DNA of 5,835 nt from Actinomycetales bacterium. Its GTDB lineage: Bacteria; Actinomycetota; Actinomycetes; Actinomycetales; Actinomycetaceae. This document shows positions 1 to 5,835 of this stretch, in pieces (the first letter of the stretch is position 1; the number at the start of each line of letters is the position of its first letter). The notes under the pieces are model-generated. The model saw nothing but the letters and a program-made list of their open reading frames with translations, did not search any database and was not told where the DNA came from. The stretch covers positions 1 to 5,835 of the forward strand of contig JAAZBW010000354.1 of the NCBI GenBank assembly GCA_012513625.1, written 5' to 3'. Both the position numbers and the translations under genes were made by a program.

Positions 1-240
1 CTGTGTGGTTAGGTTCTGGCGAAATCCCATCGAGTGTGTGCCTAGATACCTAAGCCACACAGTCGGCGAGACCCCTGACATCGACTGTGTGGTTAGGTTC
101 TGGCGAAACCACCATTGAGTGTGTGCCTAAGGACCTACGCCACACAGTCGACGAGACCCCTGACATCGACTGTGTGGTTAGGTTCTGGCGAAACCACCAT
201 CGACTGTGTGCCTAAGTACCTACGCCACACAGTCGGCGAG
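1..240. repeat. Tandem array of about 85-bp units with internal inverted repeats
   Basis: Three head-to-tail copies of one unit are visible, starting at 1, 85 and 170 (periods 84 and 85; the one-base difference lies at GAAATCCCAT in copy 1 versus GAAACCACCAT in copies 2 and 3). Each unit opens with CGACTGTGTGG (its first bases are cut by the edge in copy 1) and closes with CCACACAGTCG, a perfect 11-bp inverted repeat, 12 bp in copy 2 (81-92 with 140-151). The stem extends inward through TAGGT/ACCTA beyond a small internal mismatch. A spacer GAGACCCCTGACAT joins the units. Copy 3 stops after CGGCGAG at 240, where unique sequence begins. The array is probably longer, because copy 1 starts exactly at the window edge. 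I see no credible coding region; the short open frames here have no recognisable content. I do not recognise the family. Confidence 0.9.
166..236 (-). terminator. Possible 3'-end hairpin of the suf-CapA transcript (repeat copy 3)
   Basis: This is the first structure the operon transcript would meet, starting about 19 nt past the CapA stop codon. The stem is 225-235 with 167-177 (11 perfect pairs), then a small internal loop, then 218-222 with 179-183 (5 more pairs). No U-run follows it on the minus strand, so it is not a classic intrinsic terminator. U-less hairpins can terminate or protect mRNA 3' ends in actinomycetes, and that role is inferred here from position and stem strength only. Confidence 0.3.
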
Positions 241-254
241 GATTGCTGGGCCAA

Positions 255-1562
255 CTACTGGCGGGGGATGACGGTGACCACGGCGCCGCCCGGCTCCGGC
301 GGCTCCGGCCGGTACTGCTCCGCGCCCATCTGGGCGATCAGATCGTCATAGCGTGCCTGGATCCGGGAATCGGAGAGGGTGATGCCCTCCCAGCGCTCCC
401 CGTCCACGAGCGCCTGGATGGGATAGAGGCGCTGGCGGCCGTCCGTGTCCACCGTCCCGGCGGACCACGTGGCTCCCGTAACCCGGGCGTCCCCACTCGG
501 TTCCCTCGTGATCTCCACGTTCACAAACAGCCCGGTGGCGGTCGCGATGTTGCAGCACTTCTCGTCCTGGTTGGAGAGGAAGTTGCCCATCGAGTACGCA
601 GTCCACATGCCCTCACCGTCCGGCCCGCCCGGCACGAGCTCAAGCTGCTGCGGGACGTGCGGGTGCCCTCCCAGGACCACATCCACGTTCCCCCCGCGCG
701 CGAGAGCAGCGGAGATTTCCTGCTGCAGCCCGTCCGGGGACTTCCAGTATTCCTGCCCCCAGTGAGGGGTGAACACCACGATGTCTGCGCCGTCCACCTT
801 CGCCTGCTTCGCCAGCTGGTCGATCTGGGTGGCCTCGAGCGCGTGGAGCGAGTCGGCGTACTGGGAGGGATCCGTAAAGTCATTGTGGAAGGTGGTGGCC
901 GACAGGTGGGCCACGGTGAGCACGGCGCCGTCCTTGGCCACCTCGTAGAACTGCGGCGACACCGTCTCTTCGGGAGTGCGCCCAGTTCCGGTGTGGCCCA
1001 TGCCCACCTGGTCCATGATCTCAAGCGTGTGCTCGAGGCCCGCCACCCTCCGGTCCAACGAGTGGTTCGTGGCGGTCGCGCAACCGTCCCAGCCCACGTT
1101 CTGGAGGGAACTGATGAGTTCGGCCGGCGCTCCGAAGACGGGGTAGGCGGAGACCTCCGTGCCGGGAGGTGCGATCGGCACCTCGAGGGAGCAGAGCGCC
1201 AGGTCGGCGTTCTCGATCCACGGTCGCACGTACTCCATCATCGGCGCGTAGTCGTACGTGCCGTCCCCGAGCGAGGCGTTGCGATTCACGGTGGCGTGTG
1301 GCAGAACGTCACCCGCCATCACGAGGCTGAAGACCACGGCCTCCGGCTCGGGAGTGGGCGGTGGGGTGGTCGCGGGCTCCGTCGTCCTGTTCGACTCCAC
1401 GGTGTGCGACGGCGCAGCCTCAGTTGGCGATTCCGGCCCGGCCCCGTTGAACGCGCCCACCGAGAGCGCGATCCCACCTCCCGCTACGGCGAGAACGCCA
1501 ACGGCGGCCACCGTACGCCGGACCGTGAAGTTGGGTTCGGACCGGCCACCGTATCGCCCCAC
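255..1562 (-). CDS. CapA-family (PGA_cap) membrane-anchored metallophosphatase-like protein
   Basis: This 435-residue protein resembles the CapA/PgsA family (PGA_cap domain), a calcineurin-like phosphoesterase fold. Members are known from poly-gamma-glutamate capsule synthesis, but many actinobacterial homologues have no assigned role. After a basic start, residues 16-38 form one hydrophobic segment, likely a signal anchor. A Pro/Thr/Glu-rich linker (about 41-75) follows, then an extracellular domain (about 76-385) with family motifs GDV (84-86), LEVP (126-129), TNHSLD (165-170), HWG (267-269), GGHPH (298-302) and SMGNF (324-328). These include the His, Asp and Asn positions expected to bind metal. 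A Cys-Cys pair sits at 336-337. The GTG start is supported by TAGGAG five bases upstream, formed partly by the sufT stop codon. No capB or capC partner is visible, so a capsule function is unproven. Being last in a suf operon is odd for this family. Confidence 0.88.
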   Translation of the reverse strand: MGRYGGRSEPNFTVRRTVAAVGVLAVAGGGIALSVGAFNGAGPESPTEAAPSHTVESNRTTEPATTPPPTPEPEAVVFSLVMAGDVLPHATVNRNASLGDGTYDYAPMMEYVRPWIENADLALCSLEVPIAPPGTEVSAYPVFGAPAELISSLQNVGWDGCATATNHSLDRRVAGLEHTLEIMDQVGMGHTGTGRTPEETVSPQFYEVAKDGAVLTVAHLSATTFHNDFTDPSQYADSLHALEATQIDQLAKQAKVDGADIVVFTPHWGQEYWKSPDGLQQEISAALARGGNVDVVLGGHPHVPQQLELVPGGPDGEGMWTAYSMGNFLSNQDEKCCNIATATGLFVNVEITREPSGDARVTGATWSAGTVDTDGRQRLYPIQALVDGERWEGITLSDSRIQARYDDLIAQMGAEQYRPEPPEPGGAVVTVIPRQ

Positions 1563-1567
1563 GCGTG

Positions 1568-1573
1568 CTCCTA
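1568..1573 (-). promoter_or_regulatory. Ribosome binding site of the CapA-like gene, overlapping the sufT stop
   Basis: On the minus strand the sequence is TAGGAG, then CACGC, then GTG. The TAG is the sufT stop codon and AGGAG is a strong Shine-Dalgarno core with 5-nt spacing. This fixes the GTG at 1562 as the start and suggests that ribosomes ending on sufT feed translation of the CapA-like gene. Confidence 0.75.
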
Positions 1574-1882
1574 GACGTTGAATCCAAGGGCGCGCAGCTG
1601 CTCCCTACCCTCCATGGTGATCTTGTCAGGGCCCCACGGCGGAAGCCAAACCCAGTTGATGCGGACCTCATTCACGAGGCCCTCCAGCACGGCCTGTGCC
1701 TGGCCCTCGATCACGTCGGTGAGAGGGCACGCGGCCGAGGTGAGGGTCATGTCGAGCACGGCGCCGTTGTGCTGATCGATGCTGACGCCGTAGAGCAGGC
1801 CGAGGTCCACGATGTTGATCCCGAGCTCGGGATCGATCACGTCACGCAGGGCCTCTTCCACGTCTGCTGCTGTGGTGGTCAT
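1571..1882 (-). CDS. sufT: SufT: DUF59/MIP18-family Fe-S assembly protein
   Basis: This 103-residue protein belongs to the DUF59 (MIP18) family found at the end of suf operons. Members help Fe-S cluster maturation or delivery to client proteins; the exact biochemistry is not settled. It has the family DPE motif at 17-19 within IDPELGINIVDLGLLYG, and the reactive cysteine Cys52 in TSAACPL (48-54). The C-terminal stretch WGPDKITMEGREQLRALGF (83-101) is typical of the suf-linked subgroup. Its length fits the family. The ATG at 1882 overlaps the sufU stop as ATGA and is preceded by AAGGAG with 5-nt spacing, so it is coupled to sufU. PaaD-like proteins share the fold, but the suf context makes SufT the better call. 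Confidence 0.93.
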   Translation of the reverse strand: MTTTAADVEEALRDVIDPELGINIVDLGLLYGVSIDQHNGAVLDMTLTSAACPLTDVIEGQAQAVLEGLVNEVRINWVWLPPWGPDKITMEGREQLRALGFNV

Positions 1883-2373
1883 CGGATCTCCTTCGTAGTT
1901 TCATCGATGTGTGGGGCGGACTTGAGCAGGGCCTCGGAGAGCGCGCCGCGCAGGCCCATCCAACCGAGCAGCGCGCACTTGATGCGGGCGGGGTAGCGGG
2001 CCACACCCACGAGCGCAGAGGCGTCCTCCAGGAGGTCTGCCTTCTCCTCCGGGAAGTCCCCACGTGAGCGCATCATCTCCCGGAACGTGTCCGCGAGGAG
2101 TTCGGCTTCGGCCACCGATCCGCCGGCCGTGAGGTCGTGCATGAGCGAGAGCGATGCCTGCGAAATGGAGCAGCCAACCCCATCCCAGGCGAGCTCGGCG
2201 ATCCGGGGGTCGTCTTCCGAGGCGGTGAGCCGCACCTGGACCGTGGCCTGGTCGCCGCAGGTGGGATTCACCTGGAAGGACTCGCCCTGCGGCTCCGCAA
2301 GTACGCCGAAGCCGTGGCGTTCGCGTGCGTGGTCCAGGATGACCTGCTGGTAGAGGGCCTCGAGACTATCCAT
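1879..2373 (-). CDS. sufU: SufU: zinc-dependent sulfur acceptor for SufS
   Basis: SufU takes persulfide sulfur from the cysteine desulfurase SufS and passes it to the SufBCD scaffold; it replaces SufE in Gram-positive bacteria. The 164-residue product has the expected zinc ligands: Cys39 and Asp41 in NPTCGD, Cys68 in GVGCSISQAS, and Cys133 in RIKCALLGW. The insertion of about 20 residues between the second and third cysteines relative to IscU, typical of SufU, appears to be present (about 83-115). The frame stays open upstream to 2481, but the first 36 codons have no SufU character and lie inside sufS. The ATG at 2373 begins MDSLEALYQQVILDH, a normal SufU N-terminus, and has CGGAG upstream. 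It overlaps the sufS end by 8 nt. Function is established for the family; zinc binding here is inferred from the ligands. Confidence 0.95.
   Translation of the reverse strand: MDSLEALYQQVILDHARERHGFGVLAEPQGESFQVNPTCGDQATVQVRLTASEDDPRIAELAWDGVGCSISQASLSLMHDLTAGGSVAEAELLADTFREMMRSRGDFPEEKADLLEDASALVGVARYPARIKCALLGWMGLRGALSEALLKSAPHIDETTKEIR
1888..1893 (-). promoter_or_regulatory. Ribosome binding site of sufT
   Basis: AAGGAG on the minus strand lies 5 nt before the ATG at 1882, within the final codons of sufU. It is one of the best Shine-Dalgarno matches in the window and supports the ATGA-overlap start. Confidence 0.7.
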
Positions 2374-3697
2374 GGGTGACTCCGAAGAAGGGGCGTACCC
2401 CGGCGAGGGCCGCGATGAACGCGTCCACGTCCGCCCGGGTGTTGTAGGGGCCGAGCGATGCCCGCACGGATGACTGGGCACCGAGCCGGCGGTGGACCGG
2501 CTGGGCGCAGTGGTGGCCGACCCTCACGGCCACGCCGGCGTCGTCGAGCACCTGGGAGGCGTCGTGCGGGTGTACGCCGTCAACCACGAAACACACTGCA
2601 CCCACCCGCTCCGTGGCGGTGGTGGGGCCGAGCACCCTGATGCCCTCGACACCGGCGAGGCCGGCGAGCATGTGTGCGGTGAGGTCGTGCTCGTGGGCGG
2701 CCACCTCATCCATGCCGAGCCACTCCAGGTACTCGACCGCGGCGGCCCATGCGGCCACCTGGGCCGTGGCCTGGCTGCCGGCCTCAAAGCGGGCGGGCGG
2801 CGGCAGGAACGTGGACTCCTCCATCGTGACCACCTCCACCATGGAGCCACCCGTCATGAACGGCGGCATCCCCTCAAGCAGGTCTGCGTTGGCCCACATG
2901 GCGCCCACCCCGGTGGGGCCGAGCATCTTGTGCGCGGAGAAGGCGGCCGCGTCCACGCCGAGCGCGGGCAGGTCCACCGGGAAGTGCGGCACGGACTGGC
3001 AGGCATCGAGCACGGTGAGTGCCCCCACGGCGTTGGCCGCCTCCACGATCTCGCGGACCGGGCTGATGGCACCGGTGACGTTCGAGGCGTGGGTGAATGC
3101 CACCACCCGTGTGCGCTCGGTGATGCGGTCGAGGGTGCCGAGGTCGATCCGGCCCTCGTCCGTGACGCCGAGCCAGGTGAGCTTCGCGCCCGTCCAACGG
3201 GCGAGCCGCTGCCACGGCACGAGGTTCGCGTGGTGCTCCGCCTCGGTCACAAGGATCTCGTCACCCGGCCGGAGCACGAGGCGCGGGTCCGCGCCACGGC
3301 GGGCTACGCCGTCGCCCATCCGCTCGTCGAGCGTGGCGGCGAGCATCGAGTAGGCGAGCAGGTTCAGGCCCTCGGTGGCGTTGCGGGTGATGAGGAGCTC
3401 GTCGAACGCGCCGCCAACGAACCGCGCCACCGCGGCCCGTCCCTGTTCGTAGGCATCCGTGGCCTCCTCTGCGAGCGCGTGGGCTCCGCGGTGCACGGCG
3501 GCGTTCGTCTCGCGGTAGAAGCGGGATTCCGCCTCCACCACCTGCTCCGGTCGGAGCGAGGTGGCACCCGAGTCCAGGTAGACGAGCGGGTGGCCGCGGA
3601 CCTCGCGCTCCAGAATGGGGAAATCAGCGCGCACGGCGGCAGTCCCCGCCTCGGACGCGAGGTCCGGGCGGGGACGGCCGGTGAGCGGGGTGGCCAT
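2366..3697 (-). CDS. sufS: SufS: PLP-dependent cysteine desulfurase
   Basis: SufS converts L-cysteine to alanine and carries the released sulfur as a persulfide, which SufU accepts. It is a class-V aminotransferase-fold, PLP-dependent enzyme of the group II (SufS) type. The PLP lysine is Lys257 in FSAHKMLGPTG, the ring-stacking histidine is His156 in EAEHHANLVPW, the pyridine-nitrogen aspartate is Asp231 in LDACQS, and the persulfide cysteine is Cys397 in RVGHHCAQP. RFEAGSQ (303-309) and VRASLGPYNT (411-420) are further family motifs. At 443 residues it is longer than E. coli SufS (406). Part of the excess is a short N-terminal extension and part is an insert around 117-143 before PGDEI. The ATG at 3697 shares its A with the sufC TGA stop (TGATG), and no clear Shine-Dalgarno is seen, so reinitiation is likely. 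Confidence 0.96.
   Translation of the reverse strand: MATPLTGRPRPDLASEAGTAAVRADFPILEREVRGHPLVYLDSGATSLRPEQVVEAESRFYRETNAAVHRGAHALAEEATDAYEQGRAAVARFVGGAFDELLITRNATEGLNLLAYSMLAATLDERMGDGVARRGADPRLVLRPGDEILVTEAEHHANLVPWQRLARWTGAKLTWLGVTDEGRIDLGTLDRITERTRVVAFTHASNVTGAISPVREIVEAANAVGALTVLDACQSVPHFPVDLPALGVDAAAFSAHKMLGPTGVGAMWANADLLEGMPPFMTGGSMVEVVTMEESTFLPPPARFEAGSQATAQVAAWAAAVEYLEWLGMDEVAAHEHDLTAHMLAGLAGVEGIRVLGPTTATERVGAVCFVVDGVHPHDASQVLDDAGVAVRVGHHCAQPVHRRLGAQSSVRASLGPYNTRADVDAFIAALAGVRPFFGVTHG
2380..2384 (-). promoter_or_regulatory. Ribosome binding site deciding the sufU start
   Basis: On the minus strand CGGAG lies 6 nt before the ATG at 2373, inside the last codons of sufS. It favours this start over an upstream in-frame start at 2481, whose extra 36 residues do not look like SufU. 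Confidence 0.6.
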
Positions 3698-4452
3698 CAG
3701 GCCCGCGCGAGGAAGCGGTCGTAGCCCTCGGCCTCGAGGAGTGTGGCAAGCTCGGGGCCGCCCTCCTCCGCGATCCTGCCGTCCACGAACACGTGCACGA
3801 AATCGGGCTTGATGTACTCGAGGATCCGCGAGTAGTGCGTGATCAGCAGGATGCCGGCCTGGGTCTCCTCCTGGACGCGGTTGACGCCCTCCGAGACCAC
3901 GCGCAGCGCGTCGATGTCGAGACCGGAATCGGTCTCGTCGAGGATCGCGAAGCGCGGGCGGAGGAGCTCGAGCTGGAGGATCTCATTGCGCTTTTTCTCC
4001 CCGCCGGAGAAGCCGGTGTTCAAGTCGCGCTGCGCCATCTCTGCGGGCATACGTAGGCGCTCCATCGCCGAGTTGACGTCCTTCACCCAGGTGCGTAGCG
4101 CCGGCGCGGTGCCGTCAATCGCGGTCTTCGCGGTGCGCAGGAAGTTGGTGTTCGTGACGCCGGGGACCTCAACCGGGTACTGCATGGCGAGGAAGAGTCC
4201 CGCACGCGCGCGTTCGTCCACGCTCATCTCGAGGACATCCTCGCCGTCGAGCTGGATCTCCCCGCTCGTCACCGCGTACCGGGGGTGACCGGCGATCGTG
4301 TAGGCGAGAGTGGACTTACCGGAGCCGTTCGGGCCCATGACGGCATGGATCTCACCGGAGTTGAGGGTGAGCGAGACGCCGCGGAGGATCTGCTTGGGGC
4401 CCGCGGGGGTCTCGATCTGGACGTGGAGGTCCTTGATTTCCAGGGTGGACAT
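3697..4452 (-). CDS. sufC: SufC: ATPase of the SufBCD Fe-S scaffold
   Basis: SufC is a cytoplasmic ABC-type ATPase without a membrane partner. It binds SufB and SufD, and ATP hydrolysis drives remodelling of the scaffold during cluster assembly. The 251-residue length is normal. Visible motifs are Walker A GPNGSGKST (40-48, Lys46), the Q-loop Gln91 in AMQYP, the signature FSGGEKKR (148-155), Walker B with the catalytic glutamate in ILDETDSGLD (170-179, Glu173), and the H-loop His206 in LITHYSR. The lysine-rich signature and ETDSGLDIDAL are hallmarks of SufC rather than of transporter ATPases. The ATG at 4452 is preceded by AAAGGAA at 4468-4462 with 9-nt spacing, in the 22-nt gap after the Rieske gene, the widest junction in this operon. 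Confidence 0.97.
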   Translation of the reverse strand: MSTLEIKDLHVQIETPAGPKQILRGVSLTLNSGEIHAVMGPNGSGKSTLAYTIAGHPRYAVTSGEIQLDGEDVLEMSVDERARAGLFLAMQYPVEVPGVTNTNFLRTAKTAIDGTAPALRTWVKDVNSAMERLRMPAEMAQRDLNTGFSGGEKKRNEILQLELLRPRFAILDETDSGLDIDALRVVSEGVNRVQEETQAGILLITHYSRILEYIKPDFVHVFVDGRIAEEGGPELATLLEAEGYDRFLARA

Positions 4453-4474
4453 GCTGTGGCGTTCCTTTACTTCT

Positions 4475-4798
4475 CTAGGCCGTGGGGCTGGCGGGGGTGG
4501 TGTCGACGAGCACCTGCTCGCCGTCGATGGTCACGGGGTAGACATTCACGGGACGCGTGGCGGGCAGCGAGGTGGGCTTGCCGGTGAGGAGGTTGAAGGC
4601 ACTGCCGTGCTTCCAGCACTCGATGGTGCAGTCCCATACCTCGCCGTCGGCGAGCGAGATGTCCTCGTGTGTGCAGAGCTCGTCAAGCGCGTGGAAGTGG
4701 CCTTCGTGATCGCGCACCAGCACGATCGCGACGCCGTCCGCCACATACGCTCCCGCCTCGCCCGGGGCAAGGTCAGAGGTGCTCGCCACCGCTGTCAC
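4475..4798 (-). CDS. Rieske [2Fe-2S] ferredoxin of the suf operon
   Basis: This 107-residue soluble protein is a small Rieske ferredoxin, resembling the ferredoxin component of non-heme iron oxygenases. The cluster ligands are present as C-T-H at 42-44 and C-W-K-H at 61-64, spaced C-x-H-x16-C-x2-H. GSAFNLLTGKPTSLPATRPVNVYPV (from 65) is the usual C-terminal Rieske barrel segment. No oxygenase or reductase neighbour is visible. Its place between sufD and sufC is seen in many actinobacterial suf operons, so a role in electron supply to cluster assembly, or as a client, is plausible but inferred. It starts with GTG at 4798, overlapping the sufD stop as GTGA, with GAGGGGG at 4812-4806 as the likely ribosome binding site. 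Confidence 0.93.
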   Translation of the reverse strand: MTAVASTSDLAPGEAGAYVADGVAIVLVRDHEGHFHALDELCTHEDISLADGEVWDCTIECWKHGSAFNLLTGKPTSLPATRPVNVYPVTIDGEQVLVDTTPASPTA

Positions 4799-5835
4799 AG
4801 GTCGGCCCCCTCGAGTTCCTGTTCGACGAGCGCCATGAGGCGGTCCTGGATCTCGGGCACTCCGATCTGCTGGATCAGCGAGCGGAAGAAGCCGCGGACC
4901 ACGAGCTTGCGGGCCTCGGACTCCGGGACGCCACGGGACTGGAGGTAGAAGAGCTGCTCGTCATCGAATCGGCCGGTGGCCGAGGCGTGTCCGGCGCCCT
5001 CGATCTCGCCGGTCTCGATCTCGAGGTTCGGCACCGAATCGGCGCGAGCACCCTCGGTGAGGATGAGGTTCCGGTTCAGCTCGTAGGTGTCCGTGCCCTC
5101 GGCCGCCGCCCCAATGAGGACGTCGCCGATCCAGACGGCGTGGGCATCCTGCCCCTGGAGGGCGCCCTTGTAGGTCACCCGCGAGATGCAGTTCGGGGTG
5201 GTGTGGTTGATGTACGTCTGGTGTTCGTGGTGCTGGCCAGCGTCCGTGTAATATAGGCCGAGCAGTTCCGCGTCACCGCGGGCACCCGAGTAGTAGGCGT
5301 TGTTTGTGAGCCGTACGGCCCTGCCGCCCAACGTGACAGCGATGTGGCGGTACTTCGCGTCCGCACCCACGGCCGCCTCGTGCTGGCCCACGTGTATGGC
5401 CTCGTGGTCCCAGAGTTGGAGGGAGACGACCGTGAGGTGCGCCCTCTCCCCCACGATGATCTCGATGTTGCCCGCGTGGACCCCGCCCCCGGTGTGTTCG
5501 AAAACCACGATTGCCGTGGAGTCCGCCTCCGCCTCCACCACGTAGTGGGCGTTGGAACGGCGGCCGGGTGTGCCGGTCACGTTCACGCGCACCGGAGCCT
5601 CCAGGACCTGACCGGCCGGGATGCGGATGTGGAGCGCCTCGATGGTGTTGGCGGACGCCACGGCCGCCGGGCGGTCGCCCGGGATCAGGACGGTCCCACG
5701 CGGGGCGTGGCCGGGTGCGAGCGTGGGCAGTTCGGGCGTTCCCGCGCGGTCCACCTCGTAGGTGGCGGCGTACGTGGCGTCGTCGTCCTGGGTGGGAGTG
5801 TCCTCCAGCGCCGGGGCGAGGTCAGCAATGCGCGA
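4795..5835 (-). CDS. sufD: SufD, scaffold subunit of SufBCD (5' end cut by window)
   Basis: SufD forms the SufBC2D scaffold with SufB and SufC and is needed for iron acquisition during cluster assembly. The reading frame is open to the right edge, giving 346 visible residues that start SRIADLAPALED; the family is usually near 400, so roughly 50 N-terminal residues are missing. A GTG at 5754 lies inside the gene and is not the true start. The beta-helical core holds NHTTPNC (210-216) and the C-terminal block GAGHASATGRFDDEQLFYL (280-298). His283 matches the functional histidine of E. coli SufD (His360 there). The nearby E. coli cysteine is not present, as I recall for other actinobacterial SufDs. 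These features, and GAGH in place of the SufB cysteine context, make SufD a better call than SufB. sufB is expected just beyond the edge. Confidence 0.95.
   Translation of the reverse strand, partial: SRIADLAPALEDTPTQDDDATYAATYEVDRAGTPELPTLAPGHAPRGTVLIPGDRPAAVASANTIEALHIRIPAGQVLEAPVRVNVTGTPGRRSNAHYVVEAEADSTAIVVFEHTGGGVHAGNIEIIVGERAHLTVVSLQLWDHEAIHVGQHEAAVGADAKYRHIAVTLGGRAVRLTNNAYYSGARGDAELLGLYYTDAGQHHEHQTYINHTTPNCISRVTYKGALQGQDAHAVWIGDVLIGAAAEGTDTYELNRNLILTEGARADSVPNLEIETGEIEGAGHASATGRFDDEQLFYLQSRGVPESEARKLVVRGFFRSLIQQIGVPEIQDRLMALVEQELEGADL

Noticed and set aside
1..240. CRISPR array
   Set aside because: The whole unit repeats, including the parts that would be spacers. Unit length is about 85 bp and there are no unique spacers of regular size.
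1..240. MITE or insertion-sequence remnant
   Set aside because: Terminal inverted repeats exist, but there is no target-site duplication or transposase fragment, and copies are strictly tandem with a fixed spacer.
115..351. Small plus-strand open frame across the repeats and the CapA 3' end
   Set aside because: It is low-complexity, spans two unrelated regions and has no convincing ribosome binding site or domain.
1563..1570. Separate promoter for the CapA-like gene
   Set aside because: Only 8 nt separate it from sufT. I saw no clear -35/-10 pair just upstream, although a promoter inside sufT cannot be excluded by eye.
243..1574. Long plus-strand open frame (443 codons) opposite the CapA-like gene
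   Set aside because: Its translation is Arg/His/Gly/Val-rich with no recognisable domain, and it mirrors the codon bias of the minus-strand gene, whose motifs and ribosome binding site are clear.
2374..2481. N-terminal extension of SufU from an upstream start
   Set aside because: The 36 extra residues are Ser/Pro/Arg-rich, lie within sufS and lack SufU features, while the ATG at 2373 has a ribosome binding site and a standard SufU N-terminus.
2492..3724. Long plus-strand open frame (410 codons) opposite sufS
   Set aside because: It is an antisense shadow of a high-GC gene. The minus strand encodes a complete SufS with all catalytic residues.

Overview
The window comes from a high-GC Gram-positive bacterium, almost certainly an actinomycete (Actinomycetota). 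The evidence is strong G/C bias at third codon positions, GTG starts, and a Gram-positive-type SUF iron-sulfur assembly operon in the actinobacterial order: sufD, a small Rieske ferredoxin, sufC, sufS, sufU and sufT. I cannot name the genus from sequence alone.

All seven protein genes lie on the minus strand, so the operon reads from right to left. The right edge cuts sufD inside its 5' part. By analogy with other actinobacteria, sufB and probably the regulator sufR should lie beyond that edge, with the operon promoter. Leftward come the Rieske protein (4798-4475), sufC (4452-3697), sufS (3697-2366), sufU (2373-1879), sufT (1882-1571) and a membrane-anchored CapA-family metallophosphatase-like protein (1562-255). 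Junctions are very tight: a 4-nt GTGA overlap, a 22-nt gap, a 1-nt TGATG overlap, an 8-nt overlap, a 4-nt ATGA overlap and an 8-nt gap. There is no room for internal promoters of normal size, so this is most simply one transcript with translational coupling.

The SUF genes form one machine. SufS takes sulfur from cysteine, SufU accepts it, the SufBCD scaffold (SufC supplying the ATPase) builds the cluster, and SufT assists maturation or delivery. The Rieske protein is itself an Fe-S protein. The unexpected member is the CapA-like gene at the distal end, whose Shine-Dalgarno sequence includes the sufT stop codon.

The left end (1-240) is non-coding. It is a tandem array of about 84-85 bp units, three visible, each holding a long perfect inverted repeat. 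The array ends 14 bp from the CapA stop codon and probably continues past the left edge. It is the least explained part of the window. Its hairpins may shape the 3' end of the operon mRNA or act as a DNA element.
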